Below, one piece after another: positions 46,161 through 58,900 of a stretch of 64,000 bases of DNA. The translations under genes and the position numbers were made by a program. The notes below the pieces were generated by a model. The model was not told the origin of the DNA. It was given only the letters and a program-made list of their open reading frames with translations, and searched no databases. Position 1 is the stretch's first letter. Each line of letters starts with the position of its first letter. Source of the DNA: Climacium dendroides (taxonomy: Eukaryota > Streptophyta > Bryopsida > Hypnales > Climaciaceae); the NCBI GenBank assembly GCA_950106755.1, contig OX467084.1:1612001-1676000 (forward strand), in the 5' to 3' direction.

Positions 46161-49100
46161 AGGAGACGTCGGTGCTTTAAACCTCTCATTCCTCATTTCA
46201 AAACTGTAAGTTCATCGAGATCGATCTTTCTGGATTCTAAGATACATGAACCTAGATAGTTGACGATTTAGTCGGAGAAACATTTTTTTCTCTCAGTTGT
46301 AGGAGAAACTATTTGATGAGGTTTCCAAAATTTTCCAAATTTTCTTACAACAGAAGCTGAGGGATAAATGAATACCTTCAAATCCTTCGACAGGCTCTGA
46401 TTTGTTGATCGTCCTAGATTGAATAGATTACAGTGGGCTGCTAACCCTAAGCGCCCCAGGGGACCAAAAGTGTCCTCGCACAGTCTGGAAGTCCAATTCG
46501 AAGTGCTGTAACTTTGCATCCGATGTTGGACTTCAATAAAACTTGTTCGAACATCTGCGCTCTCTCTCTCTTCTAGTTTGTGTGGTAAAATTTTCAGATC
46601 AATACAACATGTACTGGTTTTTTGGAAGTCATTCGAAGTTCATGGATTCAATTTGAGTTCACTGCATTTTGATGGGCTGCAACTTCGGGGGCTTGTATCT
46701 CCTTCATCCAACTCTTTTTTTCAATAAAATTTTGTGGGTTATGTTTCCTTTGAATTCTAGTTGTTGTGGTAAAAGTTTCATGTCAATCCAAGTTGTTTTG
46801 AATGTTTGGGAGCAGTTCGAAGTGCAAAATCTGGATGCTTTTGGATTATGTTGGAACTTCGGCGGCTTGTTTCTTCTTCATACACTGTTTGTTTCCAATA
46901 AATGTTTTTGGGAAAGTTTTGCATACTAGTCTAGTTTGTGTGGTTAAAATTTCATATCAATCCAAGAAGTTATGAGTGACTGAGAAGCATTTTACTAGGA
47001 GGAGGTTCAGCCTTAGATGTGTGTTTCTGCAACTTTTGTTTTGCTATATTTTGACATTTCAAAGCCATTTTGCAGACACATTGAATGAGTCAATTGAATG
47101 ATATTTTCTTTCACCAAATAATGTGTTTGCATGTTGGTTGTGAAGCACTTTTTTCATTTGAGTAGGTTCAGAAATCAAATTCCACCTCCAAATGTGTTGC
47201 TAGGAAAATTTCAGCATCCTTTTTCAACACTTAAAACATTATAATCTTGCAATCTATGAGGCCAAATGACTCCATATTTGATTCTAGTCATCTACAACAC
47301 ATACACTACAAGATTGTACGGTTGAGTTCCTTTGGTGACATTGAGACCTACAACACTTCAAAAGCAATGATGTTTTAAACCCTTGGGTGACAGGGCCTTG
47401 GGCATTTAGGGTTAACCACCGTCCTTGAGATCACTCAACCCAAAAGAGCCTGTGAGGAAAGATTCATCATTACTGCATTAGATTCAACTACACAACACAA
47501 TGCTGCTGATGCAGTCTGGCTGGTGGGTGAGCTATCTAAATTCGAGGACCAGCATCTTGTCAGCTGGTCGATGTTGCCACACCTGCACAGCAGCATTCAC
47601 AGAACTGGCTAAATTTCGCTCCATAGCTACTTTAAAATTTCAGTAGCTAAATGTGCATTCATTTGGAGGAAATCCTTGAAAAAATTAGTTTTTAGTCAAG
47701 CCTACAACAAACAATAGAATTCAATAGCCAATCAGCTGCAACTTCCTCCACATTGAAATTAGCATTTTATTTGGTCAATTTTATGTTATAGTGCCCCCAA
47801 TAATCCTTCACAACTACTTGCAAAATCCTTTTTTTTATATTTTTCTTTTCTGATACTACTCACTCGGACACTCTCAAGGTAGCCAAAGTTGATGCCTGTT
47901 TGTCTTGAAGGTAGCATATTGCACTAAATTCCATAAACTAGTTCTGGGATCACTGCTGCACAGTAGGTACCACCTCAGCGATTCCTTCGTACACATTTCA
48001 AATGCATGGTAATCCTGCAAGGACATGACCAAGATAGTCGCCAAAATTCTCCGATTATTGAACCAATAGGTACATTCACTTTTTCTACAGTCAATAGTGA
48101 TGTCATCCATTGAACCATTGTGGTCTGTAGTGTCCTTACTGGGTTAAGTCTTCAAGGTAGTGGTTGATAAAAAATGATAGAATCTTGTAAATCCTGAGGC
48201 AGTGGGCTCTCAAATTGTCACTACAACAAGTCTGCACATACAATGTTCTTTGTAAGACTGATCTTGGTCTTCCATCTGAAAGGAGAATTTGGACTATATG
48301 GTGTTGGGTATGGCCTAGAGATTGTCCAAGTATAGATAAGGTTGAGGCGCCAGTTGTCAATCATGCCCAGTATCCAACGTGTAGGGTGACCTATTTTCAA
48401 CCTTAGGCTGGAACTCAAACTTGGAATGTATTTTTTTTGTTCTTTTCAAGGATGGAATTAGTAAGGTTATGATACAGTTCCCAAAGTAGTGAGCAAAAAA
48501 GTAGGTAGTGAATGGCAAAGTAGTTCTTGAATTATCTGAATTAGAATATTCTTGACATTGGCTACTAGACAAGTGCACTTTCTGGCTCCCAAAATTTATA
48601 GAAATTTTGATTTTGAGAATAAAATTTTAAAAAATTTGCTATCCTCATATTTCCTCTCTTTAATATGGAGAAGAATTTCCACCACCTCATACTCCTTACC
48701 ATTTGCTCCAAAATCACTTAAATGATCAACTACTAATGCCTAAATCTTACCAAAACAATTATCTTGGTGCATTTGTTACATGGAAAAAGGGTCACATATA
48801 ACCTTGCCACAATGTATAAGGTATTCAGCGTAACCAATGCTAAATTATCCATTAAAGAAGCCTCTCAAAAAACAAAAACTAATGTTTTTTCATCTTCAAG
48901 CCAAAAAAATTGGCATGCATCTAAGCCCAAAGACCACAACAATCATTGAAACGTATTTGGCTAAAAGCTAATGCATGGTTTTGTTCAAAATTATGCTCAG
49001 CTCAGCATGACACATACCTGCTGCAAAGAAAATCTTAGTTCCTACACATCATGAAAAGTTTAAATGAATAACCACAAGAAGAGCTACGTTAGCAAATTTG

Positions 49101-50488
49101 AGGAATGAAAAATGGTTAAGATGCCATATTTAACTACTTTTGGACTTTTCAGGGAATTTTGGACTTTGTTTAGCGGGAGATCTCCCGCTATCATAGATAT
49201 CTAAAATCTAAACTTGTTGTACATTTTTCAAACCACCTAGTCCAAAATCTATATCATGTCTAGATTCCTAAAATCTATAGAAATCAAAGTCTACAACTGT
49301 CTTAGATGTCCCTTTACCAATTTGGGACTTTGCAAAGTCCAAAAATAGTTAGATATGACATTAAGGATAGTTTACGGACATTTGGTTTGTAACAAATCAT
49401 GAGTTGTCAATTTTTGCTTAGTTGAAGCAAACTATTTTATTAGTAAGTTTCCTTGCCTTCACAAGAATATTAATAGTTACCAAACACATAAATTAGAATG
49501 ACAATGCTTTCCATTACAGAAATCAAAAGAGTCTCCTAGACAATAAAGTAGAAAATGTCCATAGAAGGTGGTCATATGAGTAACCTCTTGGAAAACCATT
49601 GTAGTCAATTCCTGCTCAAGGAAATTAAACCATCACCCAGTTGCACTCGGTTGTAAGAAGTCAATTCAAAACAATCTCTTCATTGGATTCCATACCTACT
49701 AAGAAATAATGCTCAATAGTAATTTTAAAATAAAATTTCAAAAGTTGGTATTATTACCTATTTATAGAAAAAATGCTAATAAAAAGATAAAGCAATTTAT
49801 CTTCAAATCAAAGATAAAAATAAGATTGCTAAAAGTTTCAATATAACAAATATGGCCTTACTTTCTATTGCATAAGATCCAAATCATTCGACTTAAAGAG
49901 GGTGCCCTACATCCTCAAATCGTCAACTGCATTGTTTTCAGCTGATAGGTGGAGACTATGTAAGTTGGAGTGAAGCTTTGATGAAAAAAACTCACTTGCT
50001 TCTATAAACATATCATTAAATAAATGTAGATTTCTAGAATATCTAGAGTTACAACTCTTGGTTATATTCAGAGACTTATGAGTAGAGTAGTCTTGCCATT
50101 TATAGGACAATTACAATGATCGAACAATGAATATACCAAATACTACACAAGATGGGAACTTTGGGAACTCATTGTTTTGATTTTGTGCCACCGTATAGTT
50201 GCCACACATTATGTGGTGTTCAATGGACTCAAAGGATTTTTCAACAAGATTTTATAGCCCTATTGTCTTCAATTTGAAATGAATTTGCAAGAAAGAACCA
50301 TTTTGTGCATAATTTTTTGGAAATGAATCTTAACATAGTATTTAATAATCATGCCAAGTTTCAGAGTATGTAACTGAAGTTTCTAGAATATTGTAGAGAA
50401 GGATTTGAATTTTGCCTGTGCAATGCAAGGTGCAATGATTGACAAATTTATTCTATAAGTTCAATCATCTTGTATCAATATTAGTTAT
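46161..50488. other. Intergenic DNA with degenerate tandem repeats
   Basis: No gene is supported. At about 46494-46980 a degenerate ~190-base unit is repeated three times. Near 50045-50110 a segment (AGAGACTTATGAGTA) resembles the copia LTR at 55832, suggesting another LTR fragment. A CACTACAACAAG phrase at 48219 has no partner end nearby. The rest is A/T-rich. Confidence 0.4.
46494..46980. repeat. Three degenerate tandem units of about 190 bp
   Basis: The phrases TTCGAAGTGC, CTTCAATAAAACTTGT / TTTCAATAAAATTTTGT / TTTCCAATAAATGTTT, and TCTAGTTTGTGTGGTAAAAT / TCTAGTTGTTGTGGTAAAAG / TCTAGTTTGTGTGGTTAAAA recur in the same order three times. Divergence is high, so the array is old. Confidence 0.55.
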
Positions 50489-51752
50489 CACTACAACAAA
50501 ATTAGTGTTTTATAATTGCAAAATATGATTGTAGTAAGTCAAAAAATCAAAAAATATTATTTATGCAGAAAATATTGTAGATGATTTACGACATGACTGG
50601 GTTCAATCATTACCAACAAGTCATTTCAGACCTAATCATATTAGTAGTCATATAGGTCGGGGATATAGTTAGCTCATTAGATGATACTCAACCTTTCTAG
50701 AGGGCTGCGAGTTCCCTAACATTCCTAGACTGTGGGAATGCAAGGGATTTCAATCACAATAGTAATCTAATGTGGCAAAGCAACTACTACATCAAATAAT
50801 AATAATAAAAAGGTTTTAAAAGTTTTTTTTATAAATATTTTTTAATTGTTTTAATTTTTTTAAATAATTTAATAATCTTTTTATTATTTTTAAATTTAAA
50901 AAAATTGGCTAGTAGTGGTTGGTTTTCAACATGGGAAACATTCTTGAAATGGCCCTCTAGTGCAACTCAAAATCATCTAATGCATAATTGGCCTTTATTT
51001 TGCCAACGTAGCATATACATTGACTATCTATGATGACAGATAAAAAAATAATCCTATGTGGCATGTGCCTCCATGTAGTCATATTTTTTGCTAATGTGGA
51101 ATATGACTAAGGTGAGTATATTTTAACTAACATAGCATATGACTTATGTAAGTCATGTTTTCTGCTGATTTGAAAAATGACTCTTTTAAATCATATTTTT
51201 GAATAATGTAAAATATGAAATATGACTCTTATAAGTCATATTTTTGAATAATATAAAATATAAAATATGACTCTTATAAGTCATATTTTTGGTTGGCGTG
51301 GTAGTTTATGTGGATGTCATAGTAAATTTTATGATTGATTGTAGTGATGTTTTTAGAGGTGCAAAGTCACATTTTGGCCCGCATAACTATGAGCATCATA
51401 TGACTATAGCTAGTTATATTTTGACCAATATATATTATGAAATATAACTCAAACAAGCGATATTCCAAATGATTGAGAGTCACATTTCTTAAATTTGTGT
51501 ATGCGGTTTGTGACTAGGGTGAACGAGGTTCAAAATAACTTTAGATACAAACTACAATCATATTTTCCATGCATTTTCCATGGACATGATATGTTGCAAT
51601 TATACATTAAATATATTGAATAAAAGACTTCATGTAGTTAAAAATATATATATATATATCATTTTTGAGATGTACAAGATACAGTCATATTTGAGAAGAA
51701 TGCAAAAAAAAAATTGATTATCTTCAATGACATTTATTATTCACCAATACAA

Positions 51753-51819
<67 letters not shown>

Positions 51820-53029
51820 CAATGAATCAATTGCATAGACTAATAAGACCTATTTTCCTTATAATAATGTGAAGATGGTTCTATTGGGTTGTAAGTAATT
51901 TCCAATGACTTTATTTTAACTTTTGGTGCCTACATATATAATTAAAGAAATGGGAGATTAATTTTTAATAAATGAACAACAAAGCTCAACCTTCAAAAGC
52001 TTATAACAACACAAAATATGTAGCATCAATTTAAAGTAAGAAAAATAAGAACAGTGATGAAGGGAATAAAAAAAAGAAAGTGGCAAGTGCTAAGATATAA
52101 CAACAAACAAAAGTTAAGTTGTAACAAGGAGAAACAACTAAGAGACAATAAAAAAATAATAAAGAGCAAGAACTAAGAGACAACAAGAAATAACAACTAA
52201 AAGACACCAAGGAGCAACAAGTAAGAGACAATAAAAAATAACAAAAAACAAGAACTAAGAGACACCAAGAAACAACAAGAAACAAGAGTTAACATGCAAT
52301 AAAAAAGAAGAAGCAAGGACTAAAAACAAAAACAAAAATAAAAAATAAGAGCTTTGAAGCAACAAAAAATATTAACTAAGAAACAACAAAAAGAAAGTTA
52401 AGGTTAAAATGCAAGAAGAAAAAAGAATTTAGATGCAACAATAAAAAACAAGAAGCATGAACTAAAACCACCAAGAAACAAGAGTTAAAGCATGAACTAG
52501 AAGGCAAGAAAAAGTAACAACTAAGAAGAAAAAAAATAAAAGGTAAAAAACAACAAAGGCCAAAGAAGAAGAGCCAAAAAAAGTGACAACTAGGGTTTCA
52601 AAACCTTAGAGAAGTGTCTATTAGGGTTTCAAACCTCAAAAAAGTGGTGGCTAAATTTCAAAATTCTAAAAAAGAGGCGGGAAGGATTTCAAAAGCCTAA
52701 ACAATGGCTTATCTATATTTTTTTGGATTGCACATATTTTTTTAAGCTACCCCAAAAGAAGAAACTTCATTATCATAAAAATATGGCTAGCAATATAACT
52801 CAACGTTCTCCAAATATTTTTCCTATAGTTCCCTATGAAGTATTTTGGTGTTCCCAACAGGTGTATAATATACACCTATGAAGTATAAGGCCCAAAAATG
52901 ATTGACAATCATATTTTGCAGTCATATTTTTCTTCAAGGTGTTGACCTCCAAAAATATTACTGCAAGAAGTTGCTAGTCATCTCCAATTATATTTTTGGC
53001 AGTCATAAAATACCTATTTTTTTATAGTG
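50489..53029. mobile_element. Non-autonomous CACTA transposon, copy 2
   Basis: It starts CACTACAACAAAATTAGTGT at 50489 and ends TTTTTTTATAGTG at 53029. Flanking triplets are TAT and TGT, one change from a 3-bp target duplication. The inner order matches copy 1: ATAATTGCAAAATATGATTG, subterminal ATATGACT…AGTCATATTTTT units (51060-51300), an AACAAGAAACAAC purine-rich block (52020-52580), a degraded telobox-like array (52583-52706), and the phrase TATACACCTATGAAGTATAAGGC close to the right end. It is more decayed than copy 1 and has a 62-base (AT)n run. No transposase frame. Confidence 0.75.
51756..51817. repeat. (AT)n microsatellite
   Basis: An uninterrupted alternating A/T run of about 62 bases inside the second CACTA element. 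Confidence 0.95.
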
Positions 53030-53108
53030 TGTATTATATTATTATATATGAACTACAATCATCTTCATACTTCTTCTCTCTACACATATGCTATGTAGAT
53101 TTCACATA
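53030..53108 (+). mobile_element. Right part of a copia 5' LTR, interrupted by the CACTA element, and primer-binding-like site
   Basis: This segment matches the inner part of the LTR at 55832-55956 (CTTCTTCTCTCTACACATAT and GCTATGTAGATTTCACA compared with CTTCTTCTCTATATGCACAT and GCTATATAGATTTTACACA). The missing left part (ATAAGTTCAATCATCTTG) lies directly before the CACTA element at 50456-50488. Directly after, TGGTATGAGAATTG at 53109 resembles the initiator-tRNA primer site TGGTATCAGAGC used by plant copia elements. Confidence 0.5.
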
Positions 53109-53202
53109 TGGTATGAGAATTGAATTTGCAAAGACTAAATAAAATGGATTGTCCCTAGTGAAGCTATTAATATGCAATTTGTTAGAAGTGTCACCATGAT
53201 TT

Positions 53203-53832
53203 TTAATTTCTTGGACAATTATTCAAAGATGAATTTTTTTGTGATGATTGATACTTGGAGTGTTTAGGTTTTTGAAAATGGCCAGAATTTGGAGCTTTAT
53301 TTTGTTTAACAAACTTGCCTTTCACATAAAACTTATGATTAGAAGAAGAATCAAATTTCAATACTAGAGAATTATAGATGTCATTTTGTTGTAATATATT
53401 AGGTAACAAATCTGTGAATGTTAAATCTCAAAGTCCACGTTGAGTTGTAATGAAAACCCTCCACGTATCAGATAGAGCACAAAAGAGTAAATTAACTAGT
53501 TGTGGTTCACTAAAGGTACATCCGAAGGTAGTAGCTTTTTGCAAAGTGGAGTGCCATGTTTCTAAAAATTGAGCAACATTGTTGGATGGTAACATTGTCA
53601 TGTGACATATCTTCTTGTGAAGATGTACTTGAAGTTGTTTAAATCTATCCCAAATCCTTTTTGAAGTTCTAATTGGTTGAATAGAATGAAGTTCTTCACA
53701 ATTGAGAAGTATATCGGAACATGCTTTGGAATCTTTCAATTTCCAAGCCACTAAGCGAACAATATCAAAGGCCTCATGAGCTTCTTGTATGCCATCAACC
53801 ACACTACAAAGTTTGCTTCTTATAAGAAGCAT
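53203..53832 (-). pseudogene. Copia gag fragment, minus strand
   Basis: On the minus strand, 53832-53428 reads as a gag-type (UBN2-like) segment: DIVRLVAWKLKDSKACSDIL, ELHSIQPIRTSKRIWDRFKQ, NVAQFLETWHSTLQKATTFG, and LLFCALSDTWRVFITTQRG. A second frame 53409-53203 continues with basic residues (HFQKPKHSKYQSSQKNS), as before a gag zinc finger. The protein is incomplete and has a frame break. It points opposite to the reverse transcriptase fragment at 54507. Confidence 0.55.
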
Positions 53833-54506
53833 CTCAATTTTGATTTGTCATGTGGCATAATTAGAAACAGTTAGTAATGGAATAAAATATGTCCAAGTAG
53901 CAAAATTGTTAGCCATGGAGGCCATACTACTATATTACGAGTCAAAGTTCTTGGTGAATAAAAGAGGGCATGGTAGAAGATTCATCTTCACCAAAAATTG
54001 AAGGTTGATCTCATTGTAGTATGCTAATGCATTAAGATAATTTACAAAAGCATTACAAATTCCATGTGTGGTGTTTACTAATTCCAACTGTTGCTTGTTT
54101 TGTTGTAGCTCTTCTACAAGTTCTTTTGAAGTGATGTTTTATTGTATCAATGGCGAGTTCAAAGAATCCATGGATAATTTGTAATTGATTTTTAACTGCA
54201 ATCTTCTCTTCTATAATAATGAATGGATCAAAAACATCTTCGCTAGAGCATTCAACTCTAGGAATCCAAAGAAAACACATGGTTGTGGTTTACATCTTAT
54301 ACACATTTTAATACCATGAGATATTATGGTATGAAATATTACTCTTTTGTCCTTAGCAATGACTTCATCAAATGCTAATTTAATCATAATATTTATGTTA
54401 AGCAATCAAATTCTTTCTTTATTATTATGGGAATGTACATTAACGATCTTATTATAATTTCAAATGACCTCCAATATTTAAGTTTACATAAAATCCTACT
54501 TTTCTA

Positions 54507-55344
54507 GTGTTTCTCCATGATTGCCTATATTTTGGGTATCCAATGTGCTATAATTGTGCAACTAAGACTTCAATATTCTCTCAAGATAAATGTACATTTG
54601 ACATTTTAACAAAATTTAATATGCTTATCTACAACTCCATAAGCACTCCTCTTGAACTTGATTTCAAATATTCCCAATCTCAAAGTGATCACCTAACCCC
54701 TGACAAACTTCATTTCATGAATACTATTTCTTACAAGCACGCCATTGGTAGTTTGCAATATTTGATAACCTTTACATGATGGGACTTAGCTTACATAGTA
54801 AATCATCTAGCACAATTTATGACTTCACTAGCTCCCATCTATTGGAATGGCATCAAATGTATATTACATTATTTACATGGAACAATGATTTATGGCCTTA
54901 CTTATTCAACTAATTCTATAACTTCATTTGATTTTCATATTTTCTGTGGATGGAGTGATGCTAGTTGAGTTGCTAACATTGCCACTTGCCATTTGCTATT
55001 TGAATATTTTTTTCAACTTGACTTTATGTACTTCATTTCTTGATAAAGTCAAAAACAATCCATTGTAGTCTTATCCTCAATAGAGGCTAAATACATCGCA
55101 ATTGCTACAACAACTAAAAAGATGCTGCGATCCAAACACTTGCTTAAGAGTTAGGTTATTATCTCTTGACCAAATTTCAAGTACTATATATTGTGATAAT
55201 CAGTCTACTATTGCATTGACACAAAATCCCAAATATCATAATTGTTCAAAACAACTTGATATTCGCTTCTATTCATTTGCAAGAAAAGAAAAGAAAAACA
55301 ACTTCAACTTAAATTCATCCATTAGAGGAGATATGAGGGCATAG
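54507..55344 (+). pseudogene. Copia reverse transcriptase/RNase H fragment
   Basis: The plus strand carries the C-terminal end of a copia polyprotein with nonsense changes. It reads FSQDKCTFDILTKFNMLIYN, YKHAIGSLQYLITFT, a stop where Arg-Pro is usual, WDLAYIVNHLAQFMTSL, HYLHGTMIYGLTYS, then after breaks SSIEAKYIAIATTT and TIYCDNQSTIALTQNPKYHN, QLDIRF. These are standard RNase H blocks of Ty1/copia. The YVDD core and integrase are missing. Located upstream of an LTR in the same orientation. Confidence 0.8.
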
Positions 55345-55453
55345 AAGGGTTGTTTTAGACCTGTTCTCCAAACTATGAAATAGTCAAAATATTTATGTAA
55401 TAAAAAATAAATTTTTTAAAAAACATTTGAATTAACTTGAAATTTTTAAAATG

Positions 55454-55744
55454 ATTTTTTATTGAAAATTTATTTTTTATTGAAAAATTATATTTTATTG
55501 AAAAATTATATTTTATTGAAAAATTATATTTTATTGAAAAATTATATTTTATTGAAAAATTATATTTTATTGAAAAATTATATTTTATTGAAAAATTATA
55601 TTTTATTGAAAAATTATATTTTATTGAAAAATTATATTTTATTGAAAAATTATATTTTATTGAAAAATTATATTTTATTGAAAAATTATATTTTATTGAA
55701 AAATTATTTTTTATTGAAAAATTATATTTTATTGAAAAATTATT
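55454..55744. repeat. 18-bp A/T satellite, about 16 units
   Basis: The unit AAAAATTATATTTTATTG repeats about 16 times with almost no change. Because 18 is a multiple of three, both strands remain open (plus LLKNYI, minus FSIKYN repeats), but nothing suggests a gene. It sits between the RNase H fragment and the 3' LTR of the copia remnant. Confidence 0.95.
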
Positions 55745-55831
55745 TATCAAAGTAAGGGGGCAATTAGACCTACAAATCTACTTCAATTCTTTATAAGCTT
55801 AATTTTTATAACTATACAGCTAAAGAGGGAG

Positions 55832-55956
55832 TGTTAGAATTATACCTAGAGACTTATGAGTATATAAGTTCAGTCATTGTACCAATTATATTATAATTAT
55901 ATGAATTACCTATTCGTCTTCTTCTCTATATGCACATGCTATATAGATTTTACACA
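55832..55956 (+). mobile_element. Copia 3' LTR (short)
   Basis: A polypurine-like run AAGAGGGAG precedes TGTTAGAATTATACCTAGAG, the usual TG start. The end …GATTTTACACA at 55956 corresponds to the end of the matching segment at 53108. At about 125 bp it is short for copia. Its orientation fits the plus-strand reverse transcriptase fragment. Confidence 0.6.
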
Positions 55957-58900
55957 AATCTCTCATATATATAGTACAAAAAGATATAGAACATCCATAC
56001 TAATCATAATGAAAAAATTCACAAAGATGAAGTTTGATCCATTGCAATCCATCGTTCTCCTCATCAACACCACTTTCATTTAATTGATGTCAAGGTGCAT
56101 TGTGCAACCAACCAATCAACCTTCAATAGAGAATACCATAGCAATTCAACCTCTTCTAAGAACCCCTACAATTGCAAATACTAGCACAAGTCATCAACAC
56201 GTTTTTCCTCCAATTGATATCATATACTAATTGATGAAACTTCAATAAAAAACATAAATAAATGCAAATTGTGTTCTTTGTTGAAGGACTTGGATTTTAG
56301 TTGTTACAAAATGAAACTTGCCATGCTTGCCAAATGATTCAACAAAAGCCACCAAAAATCCTTCAAATTTATATTAATAGAAGAGTTTTTTTCAAACAAA
56401 ATATCAAATCAAGATAAAACTTGGCTTGAAAGTAAGGTTCCAATTAGACCAACACAAGATGCTTCTAGAAAATATTGCTAAAGTTGAAGTAGGATAATAC
56501 TCCAAATTGTATTCAATTTACAAAGCCACAAAACTTTGAACAAAGTCTATCAAACTTTATTAGAAGGCTACTACTTGGTTTTTTGGTTGATGACCACCTT
56601 GAATATAAGCCCTTCTTAGTGAAGTAGAAGTAGATATAGGTGATGGAATTTCTATTATGACTTAAGATAGTGATTTAAACACTTGTGCTCTTTGACCATA
56701 ATTATATACAATCATATAAAGTTCTTCATTATACTGAAGAATATTTCTATCTTGACCTTCAATGCTTCAAGAACATTATAATTGAATCCAACTTGACTCT
56801 TTTAGAATCCGTCAAATTGAATTCTTCACGTCTTACCATAAAAAGGAAAAAATTACAGAAAGATATGTTTGATTTATAAGAAAAGAAATAATCAAAAGAA
56901 CATCAAGAATAGTATTAAACTTAAGGAGGGTAATCTACAACCTCTTGAGTGCTACAATACTTTTTAAAAAGTAGGATAATCCACTCTGTACTAAGACCAA
57001 GCTTTAATATCATTTATTTAATTGTTAGTAGATTTGACAAACTCTTATAAATATAAACAAAAATATAATCAAAATGAAAATCAGAAAAGGTTTTAAGAGA
57101 AAATTGATAGGCTTATGGTTCTTTAGGGATTAATAATATATTTGAAACTTAACTACTATTATTTTTCCAATATTTCAAGATAATTGCTATAAAATTATAC
57201 TAATATCACAATACTCATAATCAATAAAATAAAATATATTTAATCTATCGTTTATGTGACTAATGTCACTTTTTAAATAGAATTGTATTTTGAACTTAAA
57301 TATACTTAGAATTAGACTTGTAATGCACTAATACTCTTATTTTTAGGGATGAAAATTTCATTCTTAGTCCTTTACCAATGCTATAGATACAATGAATTCT
57401 ATCCCAATCCTATTTAGAGTTCTACAAGGTGGTCAAATAGTCTGGGCAATAAGTTAGGTTGGTCAATTCGTCTTATACATTTTGCTCTATCACCTAATCA
57501 AAATGCCAAGATAACATTTTAAAAATAGTACACATAATTCTTTTATTATTTCTTTTAGGTGTTTAGGTCAATTGATCTAGTAAGTGTTCACTATGGACAA
57601 AACTAATGCAAATTGCCTAAGTCTCTTAATTCTATGTCAAATAGTCTTAGTTGATACAAAATATGGTGAGTTTATGTGTTTACCTAAATTTTTTCTTTCT
57701 CTTTTAGCTTTAATCCCGTGTTTTTAAGTCAAATGTTTAGGTCAAACTGTCCAATCTTACAAGCATTGGTTAAATCCTAAATTTCACATACAAAACATTG
57801 GGACAAATCACAATTTGTCCAAATATAGGCATTCAATAATAATAGGCATTCATTGTCCAAATATAGGCATTCAAATACAGGCATTCAATAATAACATATT
57901 AAACTCAAAAACTTACAATGAGTTGTTCTTCCGGATACAACTAAAAAATCAAATGAGAATTCTCAATTCATAAGGGGAGCGTGACTAGTCACACCTCTTA
58001 TGAAAAGGTGTGTCCAAAGTCACACTTCATTCATCCAAGTTAGTTTTTTTCATTCATCCTATGCAAATATCTCTATTTACACTGTAATTATAGGTATTTT
58101 GATTTACAAACTAACTTTATTTACAATTTTTCCTAATATAGGGCCCTAATGGGCTCATTTTTCCAAAAGACCCTACTTAGCCTATTAACTTCTCCATCTA
58201 TAGTATTTGAATTTTTTATTTTGTCCTTTGTCCTGCTCCTACATTCTTTTAAGATCAACAGGGGTTTTTATTGTGATTTGTTGTTGCTATCAGATGATTC
58301 CAGCCTGTTTGAACCAAATTTTTCCATAAATGTGCCATTAGTGTAAGGGCATGCAAGCCTCTACTGTTCAAAAAAAAATTTAAGATAAGTTCGCTCACAT
58401 GCTTTTTTAATATCATCATCTTTATCCAAAAAAATTTGGTTCTTGGTTCATTGGTATTCCAACCATCTCACCATGAGTTCATATTTAGTCCTTAGAAACT
58501 TATTGATGAAACATAAGTGTGGTCCCTACAGGAAGTAAGTGATAGCCATGACTTATAACATCTGCTACCAACAGGTACTCTAGTACTACAATTTTATTTG
58601 TATATAGAATTCTAGTCTCAAAATGTCAAATTTATCAACATTTATCATTATTCCATAATCTTGACACATCTTTTTCAAAAAATTACAACTCAGAAACATA
58701 TTGGATCGGTGTGGATGATATGTTGTTCATAAAATAATCCATAGGCTAAGGCACAAGATGTTGGAAAATAAAAAATTCCCCGATATTTTTGGCCAATTAT
58801 ATTCTACAAAATCAATAGTAGTATAAGGGTCCCATTTATATCGTCTTTCACATGGGCAAAAGTGATTATTAGTTATCATTGATACTAGAGGGTCTTTCTG

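Noticed and set aside
48219..48231. CACTACAACAAG resembling a CACTA end
   Set aside because: No inverted partner, subterminal repeats or target duplication found within a plausible distance.
55373..55755. Open frames on both strands encoding LLKNYI / FSIKYN repeats
   Set aside because: Both are products of an 18-bp satellite; no start context or conserved domain.
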